This document shows positions 55,310-64,000 of a DNA stretch of 64,000 bases, piece by piece. Made by a program: the position numbers and the translations under genes. The DNA comes from Hoeflea ulvae. GTDB lineage: Bacteria; Pseudomonadota; Alphaproteobacteria; Rhizobiales; Rhizobiaceae. The notes under the pieces were generated by a model. The model was not told the origin of the DNA, searched no databases, and worked only from the letters and a program-made list of their open reading frames with translations. The stretch covers positions 4,285,501 through 4,349,500 of the forward strand of contig NZ_JAOVZQ010000001.1 of NCBI RefSeq assembly GCF_026619435.1, written 5' to 3'. How positions within the stretch are numbered: the stretch's first letter is position 1; each line of letters opens with the position of its first letter.

Positions 55310-55951
55310 CTAATCAATAGATCTCCGGGCCGCCCACTGTCCAGCATGATCCATCAGCATAATCTCAAAATTATTCTGGCGACAAAAATCACGCACAGCA
55401 CGGAACACACCATAGTGCCGGTGCTCTCTTCTGCACCAACAATCGTCTCCAAAGAGTATCCCATCTGGCGCCAACTTAGTAGCCAGTGCATTTAGCTCCG
55501 CCAGCGTCGGCTCATACTGATGGGTAGAATCAACATAGGCCCAATCCAAACTGGATTCATCCAGAGAATTAATCCACTCCACCCCCTTGCTGGTTACAAT
55601 TTCAACCTCCGGAAACCTGCTCAGCCGATGTGACGCAGCTTGGTATGCAGCTTCGGTAGAGAGAGTACCGTTGGCGGTATATTCGCCCCAATTAGGGAAA
55701 TGCTCTCCAAACGCCAGTTCCCAAGGGTCAACTGCAAAATATTTGATCGGCTTAGCAATCTGAATCAGCAGCTCTGAAAATTGACCTGTGAACACTCCAA
55801 TTTCAGCTCCGCGCTTCCATTTCGGTATATAATTCAATATTGGCCGACGACGTTCAAACCTGGGATCTAAAACCGCTTCGACCTTTGCCAGCACCGGGTA
55901 GCGCGCATATACTGGCGACATATCGACCTGATCATGTGTATTTTCACTCAT
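55310..55951 (-). CDS. Class I SAM-dependent methyltransferase (Methyltransf_24 type)
   Basis: 213 residues. GAEIGVFTGQFSELLI (motif I), FAVDPWEL (motif II), DWAYVDSTHQYEPTLAEL (motif IV with acid and His) and GILFGDDCW are typical of the Methyltransf_24 family, found in surface-polysaccharide loci. A weak ribosome site precedes the ATG at 55951. Lies in the AT-rich insert; same orientation as the frameshifted methyltransferase. Substrate unknown, probably a sugar hydroxyl or N-linked group. Confidence 0.85.
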   Translation of the reverse strand: MSENTHDQVDMSPVYARYPVLAKVEAVLDPRFERRRPILNYIPKWKRGAEIGVFTGQFSELLIQIAKPIKYFAVDPWELAFGEHFPNWGEYTANGTLSTEAAYQAASHRLSRFPEVEIVTSKGVEWINSLDESSLDWAYVDSTHQYEPTLAELNALATKLAPDGILFGDDCWCRREHRHYGVFRAVRDFCRQNNFEIMLMDHAGQWAARRSID

Positions 55952-56287
55952 ATTGTATCTACTTTTCCGCCCGAGAATTACTCACACATTTGCCATCGAT
56001 CATTTAAGAGTGGCTTCATATTTCACCTGTTGGTGTGACCCGAATTTCTGCCGGTTCATAATCCTCAGAAATACGGGTCGGCACGTGACTGGTGCAAGAT
56101 GTCCTAGCACCTTTGCTAGCAAATCGTAATCGCCTCAGTCCCTAAAGTGTACCATTTGGAGAATCTTGCTTAACTCTTGAATTATCGTTGTATAAAAATG
56201 CACACAAAATTGATGTCCGAGCCGTATCAGGATATGAAGGCTGGAACTCAGGATTCATTGATTTAATTCCAGAAATAGGTGAGAAAA
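55952..56287. other. AT-rich divergent promoter region
   Basis: 336 bases between divergent methyltransferase genes. A TATAAA at 56,191-56,196 with TTGCTT 19 bases upstream is a fair candidate promoter for the rightward gene; spacing is slightly long. A small dyad (TGCTAGGACA-like, GGTGCAAGATG.../...CTAGCACCT) lies near 56,090-56,120. No gene seen. Confidence 0.4.
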
Positions 56288-56932
56288 ATGTCCAAGGATT
56301 TTGATCAGGCGGAGTTTTGGATCAACCGTCATATCGTTTATAAAGATGACCCAAGATCGGTGGGAAATGCCGCGGTGAGCGTAGAGGCGAATTTGGATGG
56401 CGAGAAAGATTTGCAGGCGGCTATTGCTCAGCTTGCCAAGCGCTTTTCATCGCATAATTACTCCACTGTTTTGGATTTGGGATGCGGATATGGGCGCGTT
56501 GCGGATAGCTTCATATCCAATGGATTCAAGTATACCGGCATAGACATCTCGAAAGACGCACTAGAGACCGCAAAAAAACAATACCCACAGGGGAAGTTTA
56601 TTCAGGGCGACTTACGAAATATAAAACTGGATAGTAAATTCGATGTCGTTTCAATTTTATACGTATTAGTGCATTTTGTAGATGATAGCGACTGGAAGTC
56701 ATTTCTCCGCACAGCCTGCGAATATCTCACTCCGGGTGGGAAGCTTGTTTTTGCAGATCACTTTCCAACTGAACGCTCTTCACCAGTTGCACACGCCGTC
56801 TCTAGACCAATCGGCGACTATATTGATTTCTTCCGCGAAGTTGGAATGGAACTCGATAGCGAACTGCAGAAAGATTTTGCTAGCGAACCGTTTGCGTGCG
56901 TGCCGGCTTTTCGGTTTGCAAAGAAAGCCTAA
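56288..56932 (+). CDS. Class I SAM-dependent methyltransferase
   Basis: About 214 residues. Textbook motifs: VLDLGCGYGRVADSF (I), YTGIDISKDALE (II), KFIQGDLRNI (III), FDVVSILYVLVHF (IV) and LTPGGKLVFADHF (V). The ATG at 56288 is chosen because AGGTGAG lies upstream at standard distance; a GTG three codons earlier is inside that site. Low GC compared with the rest of the window. Convergent and directly abutting the next gene (stops adjacent). Confidence 0.9.
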   Translation: MSKDFDQAEFWINRHIVYKDDPRSVGNAAVSVEANLDGEKDLQAAIAQLAKRFSSHNYSTVLDLGCGYGRVADSFISNGFKYTGIDISKDALETAKKQYPQGKFIQGDLRNIKLDSKFDVVSILYVLVHFVDDSDWKSFLRTACEYLTPGGKLVFADHFPTERSSPVAHAVSRPIGDYIDFFREVGMELDSELQKDFASEPFACVPAFRFAKKA

Positions 56933-57535
56933 CTAGAGACGGCGCAGCGCAAACGAATCGTGACCGTTCGGCTCAACTGTTAGGTATGCAAATTTCCACC
57001 CATATTCCACACAAAATTTAGTGCAAGCTTCGACTACTCCATACGGCCAGGGTGTGATTACATTGCCGACACAAAAATCGTGCCCGGCAATGAAACCATC
57101 AGCCTTGACTTTTTCATTTGCAATTAGGAGCTCCGCCCAAGTTGTAAGATAGCTGTGATCGGTATCGATATATATCCAGTCAAACAGGCCATCTTCGAAT
57201 ATAGGTAAAATCTCCGTGGATAAACCAGTATTAACAACCATGCTTCCGCTGTCTATCAACTCAGAATGTTCCGACTCGATCGCCGCTAACCCGGCCTTGT
57301 AACGTTCCGAACTCCACACATCGACAAGATGAATTTTGCTGGGTTCATTTCTCTTAATAATCTCTCTTGTGAAATCACCAAAGGCAACGCCAATTTCCGC
57401 CACGACGCCATTTTTTGGCAATACATCCAATAAGGCCAATCTATCTGGCAGCAATCTTGCTCCCTCTAGGTTCTCAGGATTTAAGTAGACATGGGGACTT
57501 TGGCGTTTGATTGCTCTACGGTCATCAGGGGTCAT
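56933..57535 (-). CDS. Class I SAM-dependent methyltransferase (Methyltransf_24 type)
   Basis: 200 residues. VVAEIGVAFGDFTREII (motif I), IHLVDVWSSERY (II), FDWIYIDTDHSYLTTWAEL (IV) and GFIAGHDFCVGN are close in pattern to the protein at 55310, marking both as one family. AT-rich codon use. Its stop directly abuts that of the preceding gene. Probably modifies the same or a related sugar; it is the right-hand end of the low-GC insert. Confidence 0.88.
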   Translation of the reverse strand: MTPDDRRAIKRQSPHVYLNPENLEGARLLPDRLALLDVLPKNGVVAEIGVAFGDFTREIIKRNEPSKIHLVDVWSSERYKAGLAAIESEHSELIDSGSMVVNTGLSTEILPIFEDGLFDWIYIDTDHSYLTTWAELLIANEKVKADGFIAGHDFCVGNVITPWPYGVVEACTKFCVEYGWKFAYLTVEPNGHDSFALRRL

Positions 57536-57652
57536 AAAAAGGATAATCTCCGCGGTGTGACTAGGATTTTCAATGCTTTGAAGTGGATTTTATCCCCCAG
57601 TTTGTATGCCGTGGCAAGATAGAGCGGGAACAATTCAAAAGGAGTTTCCCTC

Positions 57653-58852
57653 ATGTCTAACCTCTCTCCCCGTCACGCCCTGCCTTTTCTCTCCCCGTCC
57701 CAAGCCCAGAAACATGTCACGGTCAATGAAAGCCTGCGGCTGGTCGATGCGCTTTTGCAATGCGCCGTGGTTTCGGCCACCGTGGAGGTCGAGCCGACCG
57801 GGCCCCAGGACGGCGAAGCCTGGATCCTGCCGGCCGGCCGGTCCGGGCCGGCCTGGGATTTCATCGCGCCGGGACGCATCGCGGCCTGGATCGATGGCCG
57901 GTTCACCCCGATTGCCCCGCCCGCGGGTTTCCTTGCCTATGTAATCGACACGGGCGCCTTTGTGCTGTTTGACGGGACCGGCTGGTCGGCGATCCCGCTT
58001 TCTGGCGCCAATGTGCCGAGCTTCGGCATCAACACGACTGCCGACACCACCAACAGGCTGGCGGTCAAGGCGGATTCCGAACTGCTCAGCCACGATGATG
58101 TAACGCCCGGCAGCGGGGACGCCCGCAAGATCATCAACAAGCTCGATGCCGCGCACACCGCCTCGCTGGTGTTCCAGAGCGGCTATTCCGGCCGTGCCGA
58201 GATCGGTCTGATGGGCGACAACCAGCTCGCCTTCAAGGTCTCCGCCGATGGCGGCGCCTTCACCGAAGTGCTCCGCGCCGACACCGTCACCGGCCATTTG
58301 GCCCTGCAAAGGCCAAGCGCCGAGCGCACGCTTCATCTCGGCGGGCCGACCAATCCCGGCATTCGCCTGCAGGAGGATGGTACGGCCGGCTATGGCGAAC
58401 TGGTCAATGTGAGCGCCGGGCAAACCCTGCTCAGCCATGTCTCGCCGCCCGGCGAAGGCGCCTTGATCGACCTGGCGCCGATCCCCGCCGACGGCACCAG
58501 TTCGGCTGCATTCCGCTTTTTCCGCGGCACCAACACCAGCCATGGCTGCTATCTCACCATCCATGCCGGCGATGGCACCGCCACCTATAATCACCAGCTG
58601 TCCGGCAAATGGGACTCCTATCTCAACGTAACCTACGGCAACCTGCGGATAGGGTCGGCAACGCCGCCGGTGTGCAAGCTTGATGTCGCCGGGCCGGTGC
58701 GGGTCGGCAGCTATGCGGTCGCCGCGCTTCCGGCCGCCTCAGCCGGAGCCGGACAGATCATCTATGTCCCTGATGAAACCGGCGGCGCCGTCCTCGCCTT
58801 CTCCGACGGCACCAACTGGCGCCGATCGACCGACCGCTCCGTGGTAACCTGA
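57653..58852 (+). CDS. DUF2793-containing, tail-fibre-like protein
   Basis: 399 residues with AAGGAG ideally placed. The N-terminal 110 residues (LPFLSPSQAQKHVTVNESLRLVDALL, GEAWILP, AYVIDTGAFVLFDGTGW) are the DUF2793 domain, otherwise found in prophage and gene-transfer-agent tail proteins. The remainder is a beta-rich region (GRAEIGLMGDNQLAFKVSADG, LHLGGPTNPGIRLQEDG) resembling phage tail-fibre stalks. No signal peptide or other phage gene is near. High GC, so it is not part of the imported insert. In this locus it may be a cell-surface or polysaccharide-binding protein; function unknown. Confidence 0.82.
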   Translation: MSNLSPRHALPFLSPSQAQKHVTVNESLRLVDALLQCAVVSATVEVEPTGPQDGEAWILPAGRSGPAWDFIAPGRIAAWIDGRFTPIAPPAGFLAYVIDTGAFVLFDGTGWSAIPLSGANVPSFGINTTADTTNRLAVKADSELLSHDDVTPGSGDARKIINKLDAAHTASLVFQSGYSGRAEIGLMGDNQLAFKVSADGGAFTEVLRADTVTGHLALQRPSAERTLHLGGPTNPGIRLQEDGTAGYGELVNVSAGQTLLSHVSPPGEGALIDLAPIPADGTSSAAFRFFRGTNTSHGCYLTIHAGDGTATYNHQLSGKWDSYLNVTYGNLRIGSATPPVCKLDVAGPVRVGSYAVAALPAASAGAGQIIYVPDETGGAVLAFSDGTNWRRSTDRSVVT

Positions 58853-58947
58853 CCGCGCCGGAGCGCCACGCCCACAGGCCAATGCGGGTTTGCCGTCTTC
58901 GGCAATGCCGGTTATGATCCCGGACACTATGGGCGTCCGGGGTCGCA

Positions 58948-61353
58948 ATGAACGACAAGTCACCAAGTTTGTTGCGTTACCTGGATGATGAGGAAAACCG
59001 GTTCTGCATAGATCTGCCGCCGGAACTTGTTCCCGCCGAGCATTTTGCCGGCAGCGATCTGACCCGCCATCGCTTCTCCTTCTATGGCGAAAGCTTCGAT
59101 CTTCCCGCCGGCATCGATTGGGAGACAAATCCCGGCACCTCGCAATGGGGCCATGATCTCAACCGGTTCGGCTTTCTGGTTCTGCACAGCCCGGATGACG
59201 AACAGCAGGCGCGCGCCATGGAGCGCCTGATCATCGACTGGATCCGCAAGAACGGGCCGGTTCGAAATCCTCAAAGTCCCTACGCCTGGCAGAACCTGCT
59301 CAATATCGGCATCCGGATCGAAAACTGGTGGCGCTTCCTGGCCCTTCGCCAGGCCGAGGGCCGATGCGGTTTCTCGCAAGCCGAGTGGAGACTGGTCAAG
59401 CACAGCGTGCTGCGGCAACTGCTGATCCTGCTGCGCCTGATCGATGAGCGGGGTCATGAGAGCAACTGGGCCCCGATCGGCCTGCGCGCCGCGCTGTCCG
59501 TGCTCTATGCCTCGCCCAAACTGCCGCTGCGCGAGAGGCTCATCCGGATTGCCTGGCGCGGCATCGAAACGGCGGCGGAGCGACAGGTTCTGCCCGACGG
59601 CGCCCAGCAGGAGCTCTCGCCGCATTATCACTGGGTCGCACTCGAACTGTTTGCGTCCTGCCGTGCGATGGCGCGCCAGGCCGGGCGATCAGAGTACCGC
59701 GCGCTGGATGAAACCATCATCGCTATGGCGCGGTTTCTCGATTCGCTGATTCTCCCCGATGGCGGCATCGTCGCCTTCGGCGACAGTGATTTCGATTACG
59801 GTCCGCGCATCAAGCTGTTTCTCGATGGTCTCAAGTCCGAACTGCCCGTTCCGCAGGCCGGACCGGTTTCGATCCATCCTTATGCCGGTATCGCCGTTCT
59901 GCGCAACGATGAGGACGGCCACGTCCTGGCCTTTGATGCCGGACCCTACGGCACGGCGCACCAGCACGAGGATGCCCTGTCCTTCTGGCTCACGGCATTC
60001 CGCGAGCATTTCCTCGTCGATCCCGGCCGCTATCTCTACGAGTACAAGACGGGGAGCATGTACACCCACCTCACATCCACGGCGGCCCATTCCACAGTCA
60101 TGATCGCCGGTCACGGACAGGACGCCAAGGCGCGCCGGGACAGCTGGCGCCGCACCGCACCCGCCGGTCCGAACCTGTCACATCAGCAAGGAAAACCCTT
60201 GCTCACCGGTCGCTACGACGGCGGCTATGGCGAGACCTATCCCGACATCATTCACCAGCGCACAATCGAATCTGACATGACCAGTGCCAGTTGGCTGGTC
60301 CACGACCAGCTTGAAGGCAAAGGCAAAGTTCCGGTGGAACTGCGGTTCCAGTTTGCGCCATCGGCCTGGTCACTTGAAGGAAATACCTTTGTCTGCAGGC
60401 GCGGCGAGGTGGAACTGACGCTTGAATTCGGCAGCGAATGGCGCCCCTCGGTGAGCGAAGGGCAGATGTCGCCGAAATCCGGATGGTACTCGCCCGGGCT
60501 GAACCGGATCGAGCCTGCGCCGTGTCTGCTGCTTGAGGCCGAGATGGTGCTTCCGGTCGGGTTCACCACGCGGATCGAGGCCCGCCGGACCGGCACCGCC
60601 GTTCTTGCCTTCGGCGGTCAACCCGCTAATGTGCCACCGAACGCAGAATCGACGTCCGGAGAGCATTTCATGTCACGCAAGCCTCGCCAGAAAACCGTCA
60701 CGGCCGCCCCGGGCGCGGCCGCCCCGGCGCCGCTGCCACAGGCCGTGCCGGACGCCCTGACCGGCGACACCGCCGCCCCGCCGGTCGACAGCGGCCACCC
60801 GATGCGCGATGCCTTTGCCCGCATGCAGGAGCTGCTCGGCGAGCGCATCGACAAGACCCGCGACAGGCTTCGCAGCAACGAGGAAAGTTTTTCCCGGATT
60901 GCCGATTACGAAGCCCGGATCGACCGTCTCGAGGCGGAGGTCAGGCAGTTGCGGCAATCCGAAAAGGCCTTGCAGATCCAGTCCAACCAGATGAGCGCCG
61001 AAAACGCGGTGTTGCGCAACCGGGTCGAGGCACTTCAGCATGTCAGCGCCGAGTCCGACAGGCTGCGGCAGGTGATCCAGCATCTGCACAAGACCGCCTG
61101 CGAAGAGGTCGGCCGGGTTGTCAGGGCGCTGCTGCCGGTCAAGAAGGGCGGCCTGGTCAAGAAGAACATGCCGTTGAGCGAACAGGCGCAGCTTCTCATC
61201 GACACCGGCGTGGTCGACGCGGAATGGTATCTCAGGCGTCACCCTGATGTTGCGGAAGTCGGGATGGAGGCCGCGGTCCACTACGTCCTGCACGGCGCCG
61301 AGGAAGGCCGGGTCCCCGGACCGGCGCTGGACCGGGCCGCCGAGGAAAAATGA
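58948..61353 (+). CDS. Heparinase II/III-family polysaccharide lyase with C-terminal coiled coil
   Basis: 801 residues. The alpha/alpha toroid (about 1-300; HESNWAPIGLRAALS, QQELSPHYHWVALE with candidate catalytic Tyr/His) and the beta-sandwich (about 310-560; AHQHEDALSFWL, VDPGRYLYEY, HSTVMIAG) match heparinase II/III proteins of surface-polysaccharide loci. Residues about 575-801 are different: a Pro/Ala linker, a coiled coil (RIDRLEAEVRQLRQSEKALQ) and a terminal box EWYLRRHPDVAEVGMEA...HGAEEGRVPG known from sugar-modifying enzymes. An ATG at 60670 with GGAG upstream opens exactly at this second part, so it may also be made alone or have once been a separate gene. No signal peptide: the enzyme would act in the cytoplasm or leave by another route. 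Confidence 0.85.
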   Translation: MNDKSPSLLRYLDDEENRFCIDLPPELVPAEHFAGSDLTRHRFSFYGESFDLPAGIDWETNPGTSQWGHDLNRFGFLVLHSPDDEQQARAMERLIIDWIRKNGPVRNPQSPYAWQNLLNIGIRIENWWRFLALRQAEGRCGFSQAEWRLVKHSVLRQLLILLRLIDERGHESNWAPIGLRAALSVLYASPKLPLRERLIRIAWRGIETAAERQVLPDGAQQELSPHYHWVALELFASCRAMARQAGRSEYRALDETIIAMARFLDSLILPDGGIVAFGDSDFDYGPRIKLFLDGLKSELPVPQAGPVSIHPYAGIAVLRNDEDGHVLAFDAGPYGTAHQHEDALSFWLTAFREHFLVDPGRYLYEYKTGSMYTHLTSTAAHSTVMIAGHGQDAKARRDSWRRTAPAGPNLSHQQGKPLLTGRYDGGYGETYPDIIHQRTIESDMTSASWLVHDQLEGKGKVPVELRFQFAPSAWSLEGNTFVCRRGEVELTLEFGSEWRPSVSEGQMSPKSGWYSPGLNRIEPAPCLLLEAEMVLPVGFTTRIEARRTGTAVLAFGGQPANVPPNAESTSGEHFMSRKPRQKTVTAAPGAAAPAPLPQAVPDALTGDTAAPPVDSGHPMRDAFARMQELLGERIDKTRDRLRSNEESFSRIADYEARIDRLEAEVRQLRQSEKALQIQSNQMSAENAVLRNRVEALQHVSAESDRLRQVIQHLHKTACEEVGRVVRALLPVKKGGLVKKNMPLSEQAQLLIDTGVVDAEWYLRRHPDVAEVGMEAAVHYVLHGAEEGRVPGPALDRAAEEK

Positions 61354-61555
61354 CAGCGCTGATCCCACCCGCACAGCCTTTCAGGCCCGGCCGCGGCACC
61401 GTCTGAACCGGGGCGCAAGCCAGCGTCCCGACTGAGCCACGGCATCCGACCAGGGCCGATACCGACTGCACGCGCCGGACAAGTCCGGCCTGTGTGACAC
61501 TTCCAGACGAATTGGTCGTTCCGGCCGGTTCCAATCGCAAGCTCCGAGGGCATTC

Positions 61556-62725
61556 ATGGTTCAGATTACAGTTGTCGGCATCGGATATGTGGGGCTGTCG
61601 AACGCGGTGATGCTGGCCCAGCACAATGATGTCATCGCCTATGACATCGATCCGAAAAAGGTCGAGATGCTCAACAACCGGATCTCGCCGCTCGCCGACG
61701 CCGACATCGAGCACTATCTGGCCAACCGGCCGCTGCGGCTGACGGCCACCAATTCGACAGCACAGGCCTTCGCCAGCGCCGATTTCATCATCGTCGCCAC
61801 GCCGACCAATTACGATCCGCAGACCAATTCCTTCGACACCAGCAGCGTCAAGCGGGTGCTCGACGAGGTCCGGAACATCAACCCGATGGCGACCATCGTC
61901 ATCAAGTCGACCATTCCGGTCGGCTACACGGAATCGATCCGTCAGCAACGCGGAGACGAGCGCATTTTCTTCTGCCCGGAATTTCTGCGCGAGGGCAAGG
62001 CGCTGCATGACAATCTCTACCCGTCGCGCATCGTGGTCGGCGCCCACACCCCGGAGGCGCATCAGTTTGCCCGGCTGTTGCAGGAGGCCGCAATCAAGCC
62101 CGACATTCCGGTGCTGTTCACCGGCGCCGGCGAAGCCGAAGCAATCAAGCTCTTTGCCAACACCTATCTCGCCATGCGCGTGGCCTATTTCAACGAACTC
62201 GATTCCTATGCCATCACCCATGGCATCGCCACCCGCGACATCATCGAAGGCATCAGCCTCGATCCGCGCATCGGCAAGCACTACAACAACCCCTCTTTCG
62301 GCTATGGCGGCTATTGCCTGCCCAAGGACACAAGGCAATTGCTGGCCAATTTCAGCGAAACGCCGCAAAATCTCATCGGCGCCATTGTCGACGCCAATGC
62401 GACGCGGATGGATTTCCTCGCCGCCGACATTCTTGCCCGCCAGCCCGGCGTCGTCGGCGTCTACCGGCTGGCGATGAAGCAGGGATCGGACAATTTTCGC
62501 GAGTCCGCGATCCAGGGCATCATGAAACGCATCTGCGATCGCGGCATACCGCTCATCGTCTACGAACCGGATTGTCCCGACAGCGATTTTTTCGGATCCG
62601 AAGTGGTCGCCGATCTTGCCGATTTCAAAAGCCGCGCCGACATCATCATCAGCAACCGGCGCTCGAGCGAGCTTGATGACGTGCCCGGCAAGGTCTATTC
62701 GCGGGATATCTATGGTACAGACTAG
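61556..62725 (+). CDS. ugd: UDP-glucose 6-dehydrogenase
   Basis: 389 residues, the short E. coli-type enzyme. NAD-binding GIGYVGLSNA at residue 8, VIKSTIPVGYT, FCPEFLREGKAL, and the nucleophilic Cys 254 in YGGYCLPKDT. Oxidises UDP-glucose to UDP-glucuronate, a common capsule precursor and the likely acidic sugar here; a glucuronate-containing polymer would suit the neighbouring lyase. Starts after a 202-base gap and precedes galE. Confidence 0.96.
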   Translation: MVQITVVGIGYVGLSNAVMLAQHNDVIAYDIDPKKVEMLNNRISPLADADIEHYLANRPLRLTATNSTAQAFASADFIIVATPTNYDPQTNSFDTSSVKRVLDEVRNINPMATIVIKSTIPVGYTESIRQQRGDERIFFCPEFLREGKALHDNLYPSRIVVGAHTPEAHQFARLLQEAAIKPDIPVLFTGAGEAEAIKLFANTYLAMRVAYFNELDSYAITHGIATRDIIEGISLDPRIGKHYNNPSFGYGGYCLPKDTRQLLANFSETPQNLIGAIVDANATRMDFLAADILARQPGVVGVYRLAMKQGSDNFRESAIQGIMKRICDRGIPLIVYEPDCPDSDFFGSEVVADLADFKSRADIIISNRRSSELDDVPGKVYSRDIYGTD

Positions 62726-62823
62726 CCCGGCCGGATCATGAGACGCGGTATTCGTCCTGGCTCATGCGCCATGCCCCGGTCAGCGCGGGAAACACGATTC
62801 CCCATCAACATCAGGATGGACAG

Positions 62824-63849
62824 ATGCCGGATACTATCTCTCATGATCCCACCCGCATCCTGGTAACCGGGGGCGCCGGCTATATCGGCTCCCATTGCTG
62901 CGTCGAACTCATCAACGAGGGCTATCAACCGGTCATCCTGGATGATTTTTCCAATGCCCAGCCCGGCGTGGTTGACAGCATCGAGACGATCACCGGCAAG
63001 CGGCCACCGGTCATTGCCGCCGACATTCGCGACCGGGCCGCCATCGCAACCGCCCTTTCGGACCAACGGATCGGCGCGGTGATGCATTTCGCCGCCCTGA
63101 AGGCCGTCGGCGAGTCGGTGCGTCTTCCGCTGGCCTATTACGATGTGAATGTATCCGGCACGCTGGCGCTGCTCGGCGCGATGCAGCAGCATGGTCTCAA
63201 GACCATCGTGTTTTCGTCCTCGGCCACGGTCTACGGCATACCGGACTCCCTGCCCGTGCGCGAGGATGCCCCGCGAATGGCGACCAACCCCTATGGCCGC
63301 TCCAAGATCATCGCGGAGGATTTCCTCACCGACCTCTTTGCCGCCGAACCGGACTGGCAGATCGCCGTGCTGCGCTATTTCAACCCGGTTGGCGCCCATC
63401 AATCCGGCCTGATCGGCGAGGATCCGAGCGGAATACCCAACAATCTGATGCCTTTCGTGGCTCAGGTCGCATCGGGAAAGCAGCCTTGCCTGTCGATCTT
63501 CGGCGATGATTATCCAACGCGGGACGGCACAGGCGTCCGCGACTTCATCCATGTCGTCGATCTGGCGAAGGGCCATGTCGCCGCCATCAGGCATCTCGAG
63601 ACAGCCCCCGGGCTGATGACGCTCAATCTCGGCACCGGAACCGGCTATTCGGTCCTGGAACTGATCGAGGCCTTCATTGCAGCCAGCGGACGCGAGGTTC
63701 CCTACCGGATCGAGCCCCGCCGGCAGGGCGACGTCGCCGAGATCTATGCAGACCCTTCGCTTGCAGGCACGCGCATCGGCTGGCAAGCCACACGGACACT
63801 TGAGGACATGTGCCGCGACACATGGAACTGGCAATCCCGAAAGCCCTGA
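62824..63849 (+). CDS. galE: UDP-glucose 4-epimerase
   Basis: About 341 residues from ATG 62824 (AGGA eight bases ahead); an in-frame start at 62764 adds 20 unrelated residues. Extended SDR: ILVTGGAGYIGSHCC, LDDFSNA, SSSATVYG and NPYGRSK (catalytic Tyr and Lys), then RYFNPVGAHQSGLIGEDP as in GalE. Interconverts UDP-glucose and UDP-galactose; the galactose could feed the GT25 domain. Confidence 0.95.
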   Translation: MPDTISHDPTRILVTGGAGYIGSHCCVELINEGYQPVILDDFSNAQPGVVDSIETITGKRPPVIAADIRDRAAIATALSDQRIGAVMHFAALKAVGESVRLPLAYYDVNVSGTLALLGAMQQHGLKTIVFSSSATVYGIPDSLPVREDAPRMATNPYGRSKIIAEDFLTDLFAAEPDWQIAVLRYFNPVGAHQSGLIGEDPSGIPNNLMPFVAQVASGKQPCLSIFGDDYPTRDGTGVRDFIHVVDLAKGHVAAIRHLETAPGLMTLNLGTGTGYSVLELIEAFIAASGREVPYRIEPRRQGDVAEIYADPSLAGTRIGWQATRTLEDMCRDTWNWQSRKP

Positions 63850-63932
63850 CAGCGCGGGCGACGCAAGTGCTGGTGAGAGCATTGTGATACGGATCGGTCT
63901 TGCAGGGCTGCGGGAAGAGAGGAATGCAACGG

Positions 63933-64000
63933 ATGGACGTCAAAGAGATTGCGATGCCGCAAGCGGATCTGTTCGGTGATGATCTGCGTCTGATTTCAGA
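63933..64000 (+). CDS. Start of an unidentified gene (cut by window end)
   Basis: An ATG at 63933 (or 63924, in the same frame) follows AGAGAGG and opens a frame that runs without stop to the window edge (MDVKEIAMPQADLFGDDLRL). Too short to name a family. The ribosome site and acidic, structured-looking composition support it weakly. Confidence 0.35.
   Translation, partial: MDVKEIAMPQADLFGDDLRLIS

Noticed and set aside
57653..58852. Prophage or gene transfer agent
   Set aside because: Only one tail-like protein is present; no terminase, capsid, portal, integrase or attachment repeat occurs in the window.
1..64000. CRISPR arrays, tRNA/rRNA genes, insertion sequences
   Set aside because: No regularly spaced direct repeats, no tRNA cloverleaf or CCA-end pattern, and no transposase motif or terminal inverted repeats were found by reading both strands; a tRNA or repeat search would be the decisive check.

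Overview
The window reads as about 64 kb of chromosome from a high-GC alphaproteobacterium of the order Hyphomicrobiales (Rhizobiales). The main reasons are a giant polyketide synthase with an alpha-oxoamine synthase directly downstream, as in the rkp K-antigen region of Sinorhizobium, together with a rhizobial-style capsule exporter and near-uniform GC-rich codon use. I see no tRNA, rRNA, insertion sequence, prophage head gene or CRISPR array.

Layout. (1) 1-5.98 kb is ordinary accessory metabolism: two duplicated peptide/opine-type ABC binding proteins (one cut by the window edge), a GntR-type regulator with a striking phased operator array, an M20 amidohydrolase and a diguanylate cyclase. 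(2) 6-24.2 kb is a lipid-building block: three related di-iron hydroxylases, a 3-ketodihydrosphingosine-reductase-like SDR, a phytanoyl-CoA-dioxygenase-like protein, an LpxL-like acyltransferase, a cytochrome P450, two small exported or membrane proteins, an alpha-oxoamine synthase (RkpG-like) and a 2,503-residue PKS/fatty acid synthase (RkpA-like). A second dioxygenase paralogue lies at 30.8-31.8 kb and an HpnP-like radical SAM protein at 29.1-30.7 kb. (3) 24.5-28.8 kb holds two KpsS-like proteins and a polysaccharide-export lipoprotein that carries a frameshift. (4) 32.1-35.5 kb is the dTDP-L-rhamnose pathway (rmlA, a fused rmlC-rmlB, rmlD). (5) 35.9-42.1 kb is an ABC-2 capsule exporter with two KpsE-like proteins around KpsT, followed by KpsM. 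(6) 42.1-57.5 kb is a glycosyltransferase and methyltransferase region; its right half (about 52.8-57.5 kb) is visibly AT-richer and looks imported. (7) 57.6-63.9 kb carries a DUF2793 protein, a heparinase-II/III-like polysaccharide lyase with an added C-terminal coiled coil, UDP-glucose 6-dehydrogenase and UDP-glucose 4-epimerase.

How it fits together. The sugar genes supply rhamnose, glucuronate and galactose donors, the glycosyltransferases assemble a group-2-like capsule or K-antigen, KpsMT/KpsE/OPX export it, and the lyase may trim it. The PKS, oxoamine synthase and KDSR-like reductase form the core chemistry of sphingoid base synthesis (acyl chain, decarboxylative condensation with an amino acid, 3-keto reduction). 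The surrounding oxygenases and acyltransferase could hydroxylate and acylate the product. My main hypothesis is that the locus makes a polyketide-derived, polyhydroxylated sphingoid-like lipid dedicated to capsule production. That is inference from gene content; no product can be read from DNA.

Three reading frames are interrupted (near 28,415; near 48,520; and in a six-base run at 54,947-54,952). These may be real mutations or assembly errors, so the affected genes should be checked against raw reads.
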